Shown in pieces: positions 1 to 7,304 of a DNA stretch of 9,555 nucleotides. Every line of letters starts with the position of its first letter. Within the stretch, counting starts at the first letter, position 1. The position numbers and the translations under genes are program-made. Source of the stretch: Flavobacteriales bacterium (GTDB taxonomy: Bacteria; Bacteroidota; Bacteroidia; Flavobacteriales_D; Parvicellaceae); assembly GCA_015488785.1 (NCBI GenBank), contig WFNC01000056.1:1-9555 (forward strand). The letters run 5' to 3'. Under the pieces are notes generated by a model that was not told where the DNA came from, ran no database searches, and saw only the letters and a program-made list of their open reading frames with translations.

Positions 1-1193
1 CAATGATTAATTATAAATCATTTGAATTGGAATTTGTCGGGGCTCGAAAAGAATCTTACAATAGAAATTCTAGAAACCCAATCGTAGAAAACGGAACTTT
101 ACAAGAAGATCAGGAAAGAAGAGATTTCTCGATTAATGCAATGGCAATTAGCTTAAATAAAGATAGTTACGGTACGTTAGTTGATCCTTTTGATGGTATA
201 AAAGATTTAGAAAATAAAATTTTGAGAACTCCTCTAGATCCTTCAATCACATTTTCTGATGATCCATTAAGAATGATGAGAGCTGTAAGATTTGCTTCTC
301 AATTAAATTTCAATATTTCACCGGAAGCCTTTGATTCGATAACTCAGAATAAAGAAAGAATAGAAATTATTTCCCAAGAGCGTATTACGGATGAATTAAA
401 TAAAATGATTTTATCAAATAGTCCATCAAAAGGATTTAAAATCTTATTTAAAACAGGATTGCTGCATCTTATTTTTCCAGAAATGGCGGCACTTCATGGT
501 GTTGAATATAAAAATGGAAAAGGACATAAAGATAATTTTTATCATACATTGGGAGTCTTAGACAATATATTACCAAACACCTCAGATTTGTGGTTGCGTT
601 GGGCGGCTATATTGCATGACATTGCTAAACCTCCAACGAAGCGATTTTACCCCAAACAAGGTTGGACTTTTCATGGGCATGAAGACAAAGGAGCGAGAAT
701 GATTCCCAAAATATTTAAGCGAATGAAACTTCCCTTAGATTCAAAAATGAAATACGTGCAAAAATTAGTTCGCCTTCATTTACGTCCAATTGCATTAACA
801 AAAGAGTCAATAACGGATTCAGCACTTAGAAGAATTTTGTTTGAAGCAGGAGATGATATTGAAGATTTAATGACGCTTTGCAGAGCGGATATTACTTCTA
901 AAAATGAAGAGAAAGTTAAAAGATTTAGAGCTAATTTTGACCGAGTAGAAGAGGAGTTAAAAAAACTTGAAGAAAAAGATAAAATTAGAAACTGGCAACC
1001 TCCAATAACAGGAGAAGTTATTATACAAACCTTTGATTTAAAGCCTAATAAAGTAATTGGCGACATCAAACTTGCAATTAGAGAAGCTATTTTGGATGGA
1101 GACATTGAAAATACTTATGAAGCAGCATTTGAATTTATGCTAATAAAAGGAAAGGAATTTAATTTAGTCCCAACCAAAAATATACAGAAATGA
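1..1193 (+). CDS. cca: CCA tRNA nucleotidyltransferase, 5' end outside window (partial)
   Basis: This enzyme adds or repairs the 3'-terminal CCA of tRNAs from CTP and ATP in the cytoplasm. The 396 visible residues, counted from the first in-window ATG at base 3, show the class II poly(A) polymerase/CCA family pattern: EDQERRDFSINAM (about 35-47), DPFDG (61-65) and DPLRMMRAVRFA (88-99) for nucleotide and tRNA-acceptor recognition. An HD domain follows, with H181, HD at 205-206, HGH at 224-226 and H259 as likely metal ligands, giving the NTase-plus-HD architecture. The ATG at base 3 is not the true start. The preceding bases fit an alanine codon, and the enzyme normally carries about 75-80 more residues upstream, including the GG(S/T) and DxD catalytic motifs, which are not visible here. 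The stop overlaps the start of the next gene by 4 bp. Identification is firm; the exact in vivo activity (full CCA-adding versus A-adding) cannot be read from this part. Confidence 0.93.
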   Translation, partial: MINYKSFELEFVGARKESYNRNSRNPIVENGTLQEDQERRDFSINAMAISLNKDSYGTLVDPFDGIKDLENKILRTPLDPSITFSDDPLRMMRAVRFASQLNFNISPEAFDSITQNKERIEIISQERITDELNKMILSNSPSKGFKILFKTGLLHLIFPEMAALHGVEYKNGKGHKDNFYHTLGVLDNILPNTSDLWLRWAAILHDIAKPPTKRFYPKQGWTFHGHEDKGARMIPKIFKRMKLPLDSKMKYVQKLVRLHLRPIALTKESITDSALRRILFEAGDDIEDLMTLCRADITSKNEEKVKRFRANFDRVEEELKKLEEKDKIRNWQPPITGEVIIQTFDLKPNKVIGDIKLAIREAILDGDIENTYEAAFEFMLIKGKEFNLVPTKNIQK

Positions 1194-1735
1194 AAAGTTA
1201 TACATTTAGGATAGTTATAGATACTAAAGAAGATAGTTTTAGAGATATTGAAATTTCTAAAGACGATAACTTCGAAACCTTACACGATTTAATTATTGAA
1301 GCATATAATTTTAAAGGAGATCAAATGACTTCTTTTTATATGAGTGATGACAATTGGGATAAAGGAGAGGAAATTGCATTAATGGACATGGGGTTTGGAA
1401 AATCAATGAAAGAAACTTTGCTTTCGGACATGATAAAAGAACCAAATCAAAAGATTTTATATGTTTATGATTTTCTTAAAATGTGGATTTTTTACGTCGA
1501 ATTGATAAAAGAAAACCCTAAGAAAACTGTTGATAATTTACCTGCAATACTTGTTAGTGTAGGAGATTCTCCAAAAGAAGATGCTAAAGAAGTACCAAAT
1601 TTATTGGAAGGAATGACAGAGACAAGCAAAAGTTCTGAAGTCGATGATTTTTATAGCCAATACGGTGATGAATTTAGCGAAGACTTTGACGAAGGTTTTG
1701 GTAGCTTTGAAAATATTGATGATTTGGATATATAA
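1190..1735 (+). CDS. pRiA4b ORF-3 / IS1096 TnpR-like domain protein with acidic tail
   Basis: This is a 181-residue cytoplasmic protein of unknown function. Residues 1-115 fit the family named after plasmid pRiA4b ORF-3 or the IS1096 passenger TnpR. It has a beta-rich start (SYTFRIVI), then NFETLHDLIIEAYNF (about 27-41), a SFYMSDDNW strand (48-56) and the typical YVYDF motif (91-95) followed by a hydrophobic/aromatic strand. The family name reflects where it was first seen; no recombinase or transposase residues are visible here and no transposon surrounds the gene. Residues 126-181 form a low-complexity tail very rich in Asp, Glu and Ser. The start codon overlaps the cca stop (ATGA), which suggests co-transcription and translational coupling with cca. 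Family assignment is from motif pattern and memory; the molecular role is unknown. Confidence 0.75.
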   Translation: MKSYTFRIVIDTKEDSFRDIEISKDDNFETLHDLIIEAYNFKGDQMTSFYMSDDNWDKGEEIALMDMGFGKSMKETLLSDMIKEPNQKILYVYDFLKMWIFYVELIKENPKKTVDNLPAILVSVGDSPKEDAKEVPNLLEGMTETSKSSEVDDFYSQYGDEFSEDFDEGFGSFENIDDLDI

Positions 1736-1738
1736 TTA

Positions 1739-1764
1739 AGGTTCTACCGAGTTTGGTATGGATA
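1739..1764. repeat. 26-bp direct repeat, copy 1
   Basis: This 26-bp stretch begins AGGTTCTACC and ends GGTATGGATA. It is identical to 9346-9371 in the same orientation. It lies directly after the stop codon of the TnpR-like gene and before the SUMF1-domain gene. It contains a short inverted repeat TACC...GGTA with a 6-bp spacer. The flanking bases differ between copies, so the repeat unit seems to be exactly this length here. Function is unknown. Confidence 0.8.
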
Positions 1765-1834
1765 ATACTTAAATGACCTAAATACATTAACTAAAGTGAA
1801 ACAAAAAACTAAAAAACCAAGTAACACTTAAACA

Positions 1835-2623
1835 ATGAAACTATTTTTAGTTAGCATATTGGTCAGTGTTCTATTTTTTAGTAACAAAAAGAAAGATAAG
1901 AAAGTTCTCTTTCAAAATGCTATAGAAATCTACAACGATTCTATATGGATAGCAAAAACAGAAGTTTCTAATTTAGAGTATTTAACGTTTTTAAATTCCC
2001 AACCTAAAATAGAAAAGGTCAAATATGAATTGGCAGATTCATTGTGGAATAAAGTAAAAATAAATAATAAAAATTATGCCTCTTATTATTCCAAACATCC
2101 GGCTTATGCCAATTATCCTGTTGTAAATGTTTCTAAAGAACAAGCAATTTCTTTTTGTAAATGGAAAACAGAATCACTGAATAAAACGCTTAAAGAAAAT
2201 TCAATTTTGATTAAAGTAAAAGCAAGGCTACCAAATTTATCAGAGTGGGAGAGAGGAGCTTATGGAGATTTACCGGCTTATTCAAAATACCCTTGGAAAG
2301 GAGTTCGGATGAGAAGGGAAAAAGGAAAAAACAAAGGATTGTTTAATTGTAATTTTAGAAATGCTAAAGGACAAACAATTAGTAACAAAAAGAAAATTAA
2401 CATAGAAGAAGATGTTACAACTTCTGTCAATTCTTTTTTTGTAAATACAATTGGATTGTATAATATGAGTGGAAATGTTTCGGAAATGATTTTGAATAAA
2501 CCAATTGCTGTTGGAGGAAATTGGTCTTCTTTAGAAACAGAAGTTAGTATAAAATCAAGTATTCCATTTTTGAAACCTTCTCCAAAAGTTGGTTTTAGGT
2601 ACGTAATAGAAAGAATAGATTAA
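1835..2623 (+). CDS. SUMF1/FGE-sulfatase domain protein, GldJ/GldK-like, probably non-catalytic
   Basis: This 262-residue protein has a formylglycine-generating-enzyme (SUMF1, C-type-lectin-like) fold. Family landmarks in order are TEVSNLEYLTFLN (42-54), YPVVNVSKEQAISFCKWKT (94-112), RLPNLSEWERGAYG (131-144), YPWKG (152-156), FNCNFRN (170-176), IGLYNMSGNVSEMI (206-219), GGNW (227-230) and VGFRYV (252-257). The hydrophobic N-terminus (residues 2-16) followed by several lysines looks like a signal peptide or membrane anchor; no lipobox cysteine is present. Only C108 and C172 occur, and the C-terminal Cys pair used by true formylglycine-generating enzymes is missing. A structural or binding role, as in the gliding/type IX secretion proteins GldJ and GldK, is therefore more likely than sulfatase activation. 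The protein is shorter than those Gld proteins and should not be called GldJ or GldK. It lies 56 bp before the ABC permease gene on the same strand. Confidence 0.8.
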   Translation: MKLFLVSILVSVLFFSNKKKDKKVLFQNAIEIYNDSIWIAKTEVSNLEYLTFLNSQPKIEKVKYELADSLWNKVKINNKNYASYYSKHPAYANYPVVNVSKEQAISFCKWKTESLNKTLKENSILIKVKARLPNLSEWERGAYGDLPAYSKYPWKGVRMRREKGKNKGLFNCNFRNAKGQTISNKKKINIEEDVTTSVNSFFVNTIGLYNMSGNVSEMILNKPIAVGGNWSSLETEVSIKSSIPFLKPSPKVGFRYVIERID

Positions 2624-2679
2624 TAGCTATTTCCATATAAAATAAGAAGAGTTTACTTATAAAATACTATCTTGTAAAA

Positions 2680-3990
2680 ATGTTAAAGTTCGCAATTAAG
2701 AAAATACTTTATGGATTCCTAGTCCTTTTTGGAGTTGTAACTGCAATTTTCTTTTTGTTTAATGCAAAACCAGGAAATCCAGCGTTAATGATTGGAGGTC
2801 AAAACGCAACAAAAGAAATAATTAAAAATATAGAAAAAGATTTAGGATTAGATTTACCGCTCTATAAAAGGTATTTTTTATATCTAAATGATTTATCCGT
2901 TTTAGCATTAGATTCCAAAAACCCTGAAAGTCATTATTATATTTCTGAAAAAAAATATGGAAGTAAGACGAAACTGTTTTCAATAACAAGTTCTACCGAT
3001 TTAATACTCAAAAATCCATATTTACGAAGATCATACAGTTCTAGAAGAGATGTTTGGGATGTCGTCAAAGAAAAATTACCAGACACAGCTATCTTAGCTC
3101 TATCAGCTGTTGGAATCGCTACTTTATTGGGGATTATAATGGGAGTTATTGCAGCGATAAATAAAGGAACTTTTTACGATACTTCAACTTTTATTATTGC
3201 TGTAACAGGAATGTCTGCTCCTTCATTTTTTGTGGCTTATATTTTTTCTACAGTAGGAGGCTTAGTTTGGTCAGAACAATTGGATTTACCAACATTTCCA
3301 TTTATTTTAATGTTGCTATTTATTTCTGTAGGAATTATAAAAAAATACATACAACCACAAAAAGGATTAACACTATCGGTCAAAACAATATTGAACTGGG
3401 GCTTTAAAGGGTTGTTTATTGGAGCTGGAATTTGGGTGTTTTACATCGCAGGTTTTAGTATTTTTAATTTTCAAGAAATAGATTTATTTAGTTCGTCAAT
3501 TCCATTACCTGGAACAGGACTAAATCCGGAAGGTCCTTTAGTTGATTTTGATGATTATACAGGAGAAGAAGTCTATTATTGGAAAAATTTATTCTTACCA
3601 ACCTTAACACTAGGCATTAGACCGTTAGCAATCGTAACGCAATTAACCAGAAGTTCAATGCTTGAAGTTTTATCGCAAGATTATATACGAACAGCTAAAG
3701 CTAAAGGATTATCACAATATAAAATTATAACAAAACACGCACTGAAAAACGCCTTAAATCCTGTTGTTACGGCTGTATCAGGTTGGTTTGCATCATTATT
3801 GGCTGGTTCAGTATTTGTTGAACGCGTTTTCCGATGGAACGGACTAGGGAATGAATTGGTAACTGCTTTACAAAATGATGATTTACCCTTGATTATGGGA
3901 GCTGTTGTTGTTGTTTCGTCTTTCTTTGTTGTCATTACAATTCTAGTGGATATTATTTATGGTTTTTTAGATCCTAGAGTTCGGGTGTAA
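2680..3990 (+). CDS. ABC transporter permease, OppB/DppB (peptide/nickel) type
   Basis: This is an inner-membrane permease subunit of a binding-protein-dependent ABC importer for oligopeptides or similar solutes. The N-terminus (MLKFAIKKILYGFLVLFGVV) and the motif AKPGNPA (about 29-35) are typical of OppB/DppB. The EAA loop that docks the ATPase lies at about 332-361, reading DYIRTAKAKGLS...HALKNALNP. Further membrane segments lie near 135-160, 168-195, 361-382 and 404-427, and the C-terminus DPRVRV is characteristic. At 436 residues it is longer than the usual 300-340. The extra length is at about 70-130 (soluble, charged) and 200-300, where two extra hydrophobic segments (206-220 and 243-262) and a polar loop are inserted. 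No partner permease, ATPase or binding protein is in the window. The stop is followed by a 210-bp gap facing lpxB. Substrate is unknown. Confidence 0.9.
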   Translation: MLKFAIKKILYGFLVLFGVVTAIFFLFNAKPGNPALMIGGQNATKEIIKNIEKDLGLDLPLYKRYFLYLNDLSVLALDSKNPESHYYISEKKYGSKTKLFSITSSTDLILKNPYLRRSYSSRRDVWDVVKEKLPDTAILALSAVGIATLLGIIMGVIAAINKGTFYDTSTFIIAVTGMSAPSFFVAYIFSTVGGLVWSEQLDLPTFPFILMLLFISVGIIKKYIQPQKGLTLSVKTILNWGFKGLFIGAGIWVFYIAGFSIFNFQEIDLFSSSIPLPGTGLNPEGPLVDFDDYTGEEVYYWKNLFLPTLTLGIRPLAIVTQLTRSSMLEVLSQDYIRTAKAKGLSQYKIITKHALKNALNPVVTAVSGWFASLLAGSVFVERVFRWNGLGNELVTALQNDDLPLIMGAVVVVSSFFVVITILVDIIYGFLDPRVRV

Positions 3991-4200
3991 TTAATATATT
4001 GACAGATTAGAATCTTATTCGTATTTTATATTATAGCAGAAAGGGTTAGTAGTTTTACTTTAGTCTATTTAACATAATATAAATTATAAGACAAAAGAAC
4101 TAAAATAAAAATAACCCAGTTTTGGAATATAAACCTAATTCTCAAGAATAAAAATATTTAAGAGATTCTAAAGAAATCATAATTAGAAATCAAAAAAACA

Positions 4201-5331
4201 TTAACTCAATTTACTTTCTACAATACGAATCATTCCTTTTGCAGTATTTTTAGAGGCTCCAATTCCGCCACATAATTTATCTAAATCTTGATAAGATGCT
4301 AGCATTTTTTCTCGCGAATTTCCTTTAACTATTTTTTCGAATTCAAATTTTAGATTCTCAATGTTCAATTCATTTTGAATCAATTCTTTAACAACTTCCT
4401 GATCCAATATTAAATTAACTAATGATATATATGTTATGTTAACGAGTCTTTTTGCAATCGCATAAGAAATTCCACTTGTTTGGTAGCAAACCACTTGTGG
4501 AACTTGAAACAAAGCTGTTTCCAATGTTGCTGTTCCTGACGTTACTAATCCTGCGTAAGAATTGTTCAATAAATTATAAGTATCATTGTAAATAATAGCC
4601 ATCTTATTACCTTCTAAAACAGAGTGATAATAAGCTTCATCCAATCCTGGAGCACCTCCAATTACAAATTGAAATTGAGGATAATCTTTAGCTACAGCAA
4701 GCATTATTGGTAATTTTTTCTTTATTTCTTGCTTTCTGCTACCAGGCAACAATGCAACTATTTTTTTGTCCGATAAATTGTACTTTTTTAAGAATTTTTC
4801 AGAGCTCAATGCACTCGTTTTTCTAAAATTATTAACAGCATCTATTAGTGGATGTCCTACAAATTCAACTTCACAACCTCTGTCTTCATAAAACTTTTTT
4901 TCGAATGGTAATATTACAAATAATCGGTCCACAAATTCCTTTATGGTTTCTATTCGTTTTTCTTTCCAAGCCCAAACTGTTGGCGAGATATAATATAAGG
5001 TCGTTAAATTGTTTTTCTTTGCAAACTTTGCCATTCTAAGATTAAAACCTGGATAATCGATAAAAATTACAGCATCTGGTTTTTCGTCTAGCATTTGTTG
5101 TTTACACAGCTTTATGTTTTTTAGAATCGTTCTTATATTTAGAATCACTTCTAAAAAACCCATAAAAGCCAATTCCTTGTAATGTTTTTTTATGACAACT
5201 CCCTGCTTTTCCATTAAGTCTCCACCCCACCCTACAAACGTAGCATTTGGTCTTAATTCCTTAATCGATTTGACTAAATTTGCACCATGTAAATCACCTG
5301 AAGCTTCGCCAGATATGATAAAAAACTTCAT
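4201..5331 (-). CDS. lpxB: Lipid-A-disaccharide synthase
   Basis: LpxB is a family GT19 glycosyltransferase. It joins UDP-2,3-diacylglucosamine and lipid X (2,3-diacylglucosamine 1-phosphate) to form the beta-1,6 disaccharide of lipid A, at the cytoplasmic face of the inner membrane. The 376-residue length is normal. Visible motifs are SGEASGDLHGA (7-17), IDYPGFNLR (91-99, where D92 matches the essential Asp of the E. coli enzyme), YISPTVWAWKEKR (114-126), VGHPLID (158-164), LLPGSRKQEI (194-203) and, in the nucleotide-binding C-terminal domain, GTATLETAL (266-274) and YISLVNLI (301-308). The start codon lies 4 bp after the stop of the upstream small membrane-protein gene, so the two are probably co-transcribed. 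Its presence indicates a lipid A-bearing outer membrane. Confidence 0.97.
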   Translation of the reverse strand: MKFFIISGEASGDLHGANLVKSIKELRPNATFVGWGGDLMEKQGVVIKKHYKELAFMGFLEVILNIRTILKNIKLCKQQMLDEKPDAVIFIDYPGFNLRMAKFAKKNNLTTLYYISPTVWAWKEKRIETIKEFVDRLFVILPFEKKFYEDRGCEVEFVGHPLIDAVNNFRKTSALSSEKFLKKYNLSDKKIVALLPGSRKQEIKKKLPIMLAVAKDYPQFQFVIGGAPGLDEAYYHSVLEGNKMAIIYNDTYNLLNNSYAGLVTSGTATLETALFQVPQVVCYQTSGISYAIAKRLVNITYISLVNLILDQEVVKELIQNELNIENLKFEFEKIVKGNSREKMLASYQDLDKLCGGIGASKNTAKGMIRIVESKLS

Positions 5332-5335
5332 AAAT

Positions 5336-5647
5336 TTAATTTGTTATTAAAAATGAAAGTCCTCCAAGAACAAGTGTTACAACAACCAAGCCTTTAGCTG
5401 TTTCGTCAATTTTCCATTGAAAAAACAAAAGGTAAAAGAAAGCCATATTTGGTAACAATGAGAATACAATAATATCTTTATTGACCTCAAAGCTTGAATT
5501 CATGAAAATTGACCAATATTCACTTACTGTAGCTTCAGGAAGTTTTACTTCCCTAGATAAGAAAAAACCTAAAACGGGTAATACTAGTCCAGATACTACG
5601 CCTACCCAAATGTTATTATATTTTGATAATCTATATTTCAATGACAT
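5336..5647 (-). CDS. Small three-helix membrane protein of unknown function between surE and lpxB
   Basis: This 103-residue protein is not one whose function I recognise. It has three predicted membrane segments: about 12-30 (IWVGVVSGLVLPVLGFFL), 59-77 (IIVFSLLPNMAFFYLLFF) and 84-101 (AKGLVVVTLVLGGLSFLI). The N-terminus is basic (KYRLSKY) and a 28-residue loop between helices 1 and 2 contains the acidic stretch EYWSIFMNSSFEVNKD. The stop is 4 bp before the lpxB start and the gene is 170 bp downstream of surE on the same strand. My recollection is that flavobacterial genomes often carry a small hypothetical membrane gene at this position, so it is probably genuine and conserved, but this is unchecked. 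A link to lipid A export or lipid X handling is only guilt by association. Confidence 0.75.
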   Translation of the reverse strand: MSLKYRLSKYNNIWVGVVSGLVLPVLGFFLSREVKLPEATVSEYWSIFMNSSFEVNKDIIVFSLLPNMAFFYLLFFQWKIDETAKGLVVVTLVLGGLSFLITN

Positions 5648-5817
5648 ATTTATTCTTCTTTTTAACTAATTAATATTCTTTAATTAATAATCAATAGTTC
5701 GTTTTTTTATATTTTTACTCATGCTAGAAGTAATGTATGCTTTCAAAACAAAAAGTGTTACATTTTTCTAAAAATTACATCGTGTATAATACGACAAGTC
5801 AATTATGGTACATTTTC

Positions 5818-6603
5818 CTATAATTCGAACATTTCTTTTGTCTCATTTAGCGTATTGTAAGCCGTTAAATCATACTGAGTCGGAACAATTGAAACATAAC
5901 CATTTTCCAATGCCCAAATATCGGTATCGGTTCCAGTATCTTGATTTTTAAATTCCCCAGCTAACCAATAATACTGTTTATTTAATGGATCTAAACGCTC
6001 TTCAAAGGTATCGTCCCAAAATGCTCTTGCTTGTTTTGCTACTTTTATTCCTTTTATTTCAGACAATGTTAATTTTGGAACATTCACATTCAAACAAGTT
6101 CCTTCTTTCATTTTGTTTGCTAAAGCTTGTTTTACTATTTTCTTAACAAAATGCTGTGTTACAGAAAAATCAGCTTCCAAATCATAATCTAACAATGAAA
6201 AACCAATACTGGGAATACCAAACAAAGCTCCTTCTATAGCGGCCGACATTGTTCCTGAGTACAAAACATTGGTCGAAACATTAGACCCATGATTAATTCC
6301 AGAAAGAATTAAATCAGGCTTACGATTTTCTTGTTCCAATTTATAAATACCTATTTTAACACAATCGACTGGTGTTCCAGAACAATTATATGCCCTATGA
6401 TTTTCAAAATAATGTGTTTTATGAATCCTCAATGGATTATTAATCGTTATTGCATGCCCCATCCCCGATTGAGGTTTGTCTGGAGCCACGATCATCAACG
6501 CTCCAAATTCTTCAACAGCTTTAACTAAAGCCATTATTCCCGGAGCTGTAAAACCATCGTCATTAGTGATTAATATTAAAGGTCTATCTATATGTGAACT
6601 CAT
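5818..6603 (-). CDS. surE: 5'/3'-nucleotidase SurE (stationary-phase survival nucleotidase)
   Basis: SurE is a metal-dependent cytoplasmic phosphatase. It dephosphorylates nucleoside 5'- and 3'-monophosphates, and in some species short polyphosphate. The 261-residue sequence has the full family signature. LITNDDGFTAPGI (11-23) supplies the metal-binding pair D15/D16. APDKPQSGMGHAIT (40-53) supplies S46. The segment around 74-85 reads CSGTPVDCVKIG. SGINHGSNVSTNVLYSGTMSAA (about 101-122) supplies N104. The subsequent stretch AIEGALFGIPSIGFS is also characteristic. The ATG at 6603 gives the usual short lead-in (MSSHIDRP) before the first strand. It is the first gene of a probable surE / membrane protein / lpxB group and is transcribed divergently from the cold-shock gene across 257 bp. 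No clear -7 box for surE was found in that interval. Confidence 0.97.
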   Translation of the reverse strand: MSSHIDRPLILITNDDGFTAPGIMALVKAVEEFGALMIVAPDKPQSGMGHAITINNPLRIHKTHYFENHRAYNCSGTPVDCVKIGIYKLEQENRKPDLILSGINHGSNVSTNVLYSGTMSAAIEGALFGIPSIGFSLLDYDLEADFSVTQHFVKKIVKQALANKMKEGTCLNVNVPKLTLSEIKGIKVAKQARAFWDDTFEERLDPLNKQYYWLAGEFKNQDTGTDTDIWALENGYVSIVPTQYDLTAYNTLNETKEMFEL

Positions 6604-6860
6604 TTTATATTTTTAAGAATGTTATTTTGTAAAAATAGGAATTTGTATCTTATTAGACCTATTCTTTAGCGATTAACTTTAGCTATTATTTCACTTTATT
6701 ATTATTTACGTTATTAAAAACAAGGTAAAAACCCTCTCTAACTAGCTAGATTTACTCATATTTTAACTTTAGTTATAAAAAACTTTAATTTTAATCTCAA
6801 ATATTAGTTATAATGGTAATTAACCCTTATGTTTGCATCTAATTATATAAAAAAATTATT
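6604..6860. other. Divergent intergenic region between surE and cold-shock gene
   Basis: This 257-bp, strongly AT-rich interval should hold the promoters of both divergent genes. On the plus strand a good Bacteroidota -7 element is seen at 6828-6835. On the minus strand I found no exact TAnnTTTG box for surE. No open frame of note and no RNA gene were recognised. Confidence 0.6.
6828..6835 (+). promoter_or_regulatory. Bacteroidota -7 promoter box for the cold-shock gene
   Basis: TATGTTTG matches the Bacteroidota primary sigma (SigAb) -7 consensus TAnnTTTG exactly. The -33 region about 20 bp upstream offers only a weak TTAG (near 6804-6807). If used, transcription would start near 6840, leaving a leader of only about 20 nt before the ATG at 6861, much shorter than the long thermosensing leader of E. 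coli cspA. No Shine-Dalgarno is visible; the leader is A/T-rich, as is usual in this phylum. Confidence 0.5.
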
Positions 6861-7052
6861 ATGAGTAACGGAACAGTAAAGTTTTTCAACGATACAAAAG
6901 GATTTGGATTTATTACACCAGACGAAGGAGGAAAAGATGTATTTGTACATGCAAACGGATTAATTGATGAAATCAATGAAGGAGACAAAGTAAGCTACGA
7001 TGTAGAAGAAGGTGCAAAAGGATTAAGTGCAGTAGATGTAAAAGTAGTATAA
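6861..7052 (+). CDS. Cold-shock domain protein, CspA family
   Basis: This 63-residue single-domain OB-fold protein binds single-stranded RNA or DNA and is expected to act as an RNA chaperone or antiterminator. Both RNA-binding motifs are intact: RNP1 KGFGFI (13-18) and RNP2 DVFVHA (26-31). The aromatic pair F8/F9 and F15/F17/F28 form the usual base-stacking surface. The C-terminus SAVDVKVV completes the last strand. The acidic composition and lack of extension are typical of short bacterial Csps. The gene stands alone, with its own -7 box upstream and a strong terminator 28 bp downstream. Whether it is truly cold-induced or constitutive cannot be told from the sequence. Confidence 0.95.
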   Translation: MSNGTVKFFNDTKGFGFITPDEGGKDVFVHANGLIDEINEGDKVSYDVEEGAKGLSAVDVKVV

Positions 7053-7063
7053 TTATTACTATC

Positions 7064-7080
7064 TAATACAAATTGTATTA
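7064..7080. repeat. 17-bp perfect palindrome in the csp 3' region
   Basis: Two 8-nt arms (TAATACAA / TTGTATTA) flank one central A, starting 12 bp after the csp stop and abutting the terminator stem. In RNA it would make a 7-bp stem with a 3-nt loop. It could be a protein-binding dyad or a 3'-end-stabilising hairpin; neither is shown. Confidence 0.6.
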
Positions 7081-7111
7081 AAAAAGCCTATCAATTTTGA
7101 TAGGCTTTTTT
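7080..7111. terminator. Bidirectional intrinsic terminator after the cold-shock gene
   Basis: A perfect 14-bp inverted repeat (7080-7093 with 7098-7111) has a GCCTATCA/TGATAGGC core, a 4-nt ATTT loop and flanking A and T runs, with T continuing to 7113. It reads as a classic Rho-independent terminator for csp on the plus strand. Because it is A-run/T-run symmetrical, it can also stop minus-strand transcripts arriving from the propeller/SPOR gene that ends at 7305. Confidence 0.92.
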
Positions 7112-7118
7112 TTGTGTC

Positions 7119-7137
7119 AATAATTTAGAAAATTATT
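7119..7137. repeat. AT-only inverted repeat just beyond the terminator
   Basis: Perfect 8-nt arms AATAATTT / AAATTATT are separated by AGA. The stem contains no G-C pair, so it would be weak in RNA and may be chance in such AT-rich sequence. It is listed because it is the third consecutive inverted repeat within 75 bp. Confidence 0.35.
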
Positions 7138-7304
7138 CTAAGATAAATAATAATGGCTCTACAGGTTTTGTGAATGTCATTTAATTTAAGAATCAAAAAA
7201 CAACATTGGAATAATACATTTTACAAATCAACTTTCAGGTATCTATAATTTATACTACTCATACTAAAATCAGTAAAGCCTAAAAAAATAAGCATAAAAG
7301 TAAA

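Noticed and set aside
1190..1735. TnpR-like label read as a resolvase or mobile-element gene.
   Set aside because: No recombinase catalytic motif, no terminal inverted repeats and no transposase nearby; the family name is historical.
3991..4200. Possible terminator between the convergent permease and lpxB genes, such as the 5-bp AGATT/AATCT repeat at 4004-4015.
   Set aside because: The loop is only 2 nt, the stem is AT-rich and no T run follows; nothing else in the 210 bp makes a convincing stem-loop.
5648..5817. Possible separate promoter or small RNA between surE and the small membrane gene.
   Set aside because: No exact minus-strand TAnnTTTG box and no stable hairpin was seen in these 170 bp; an internal promoter remains possible but unsupported.
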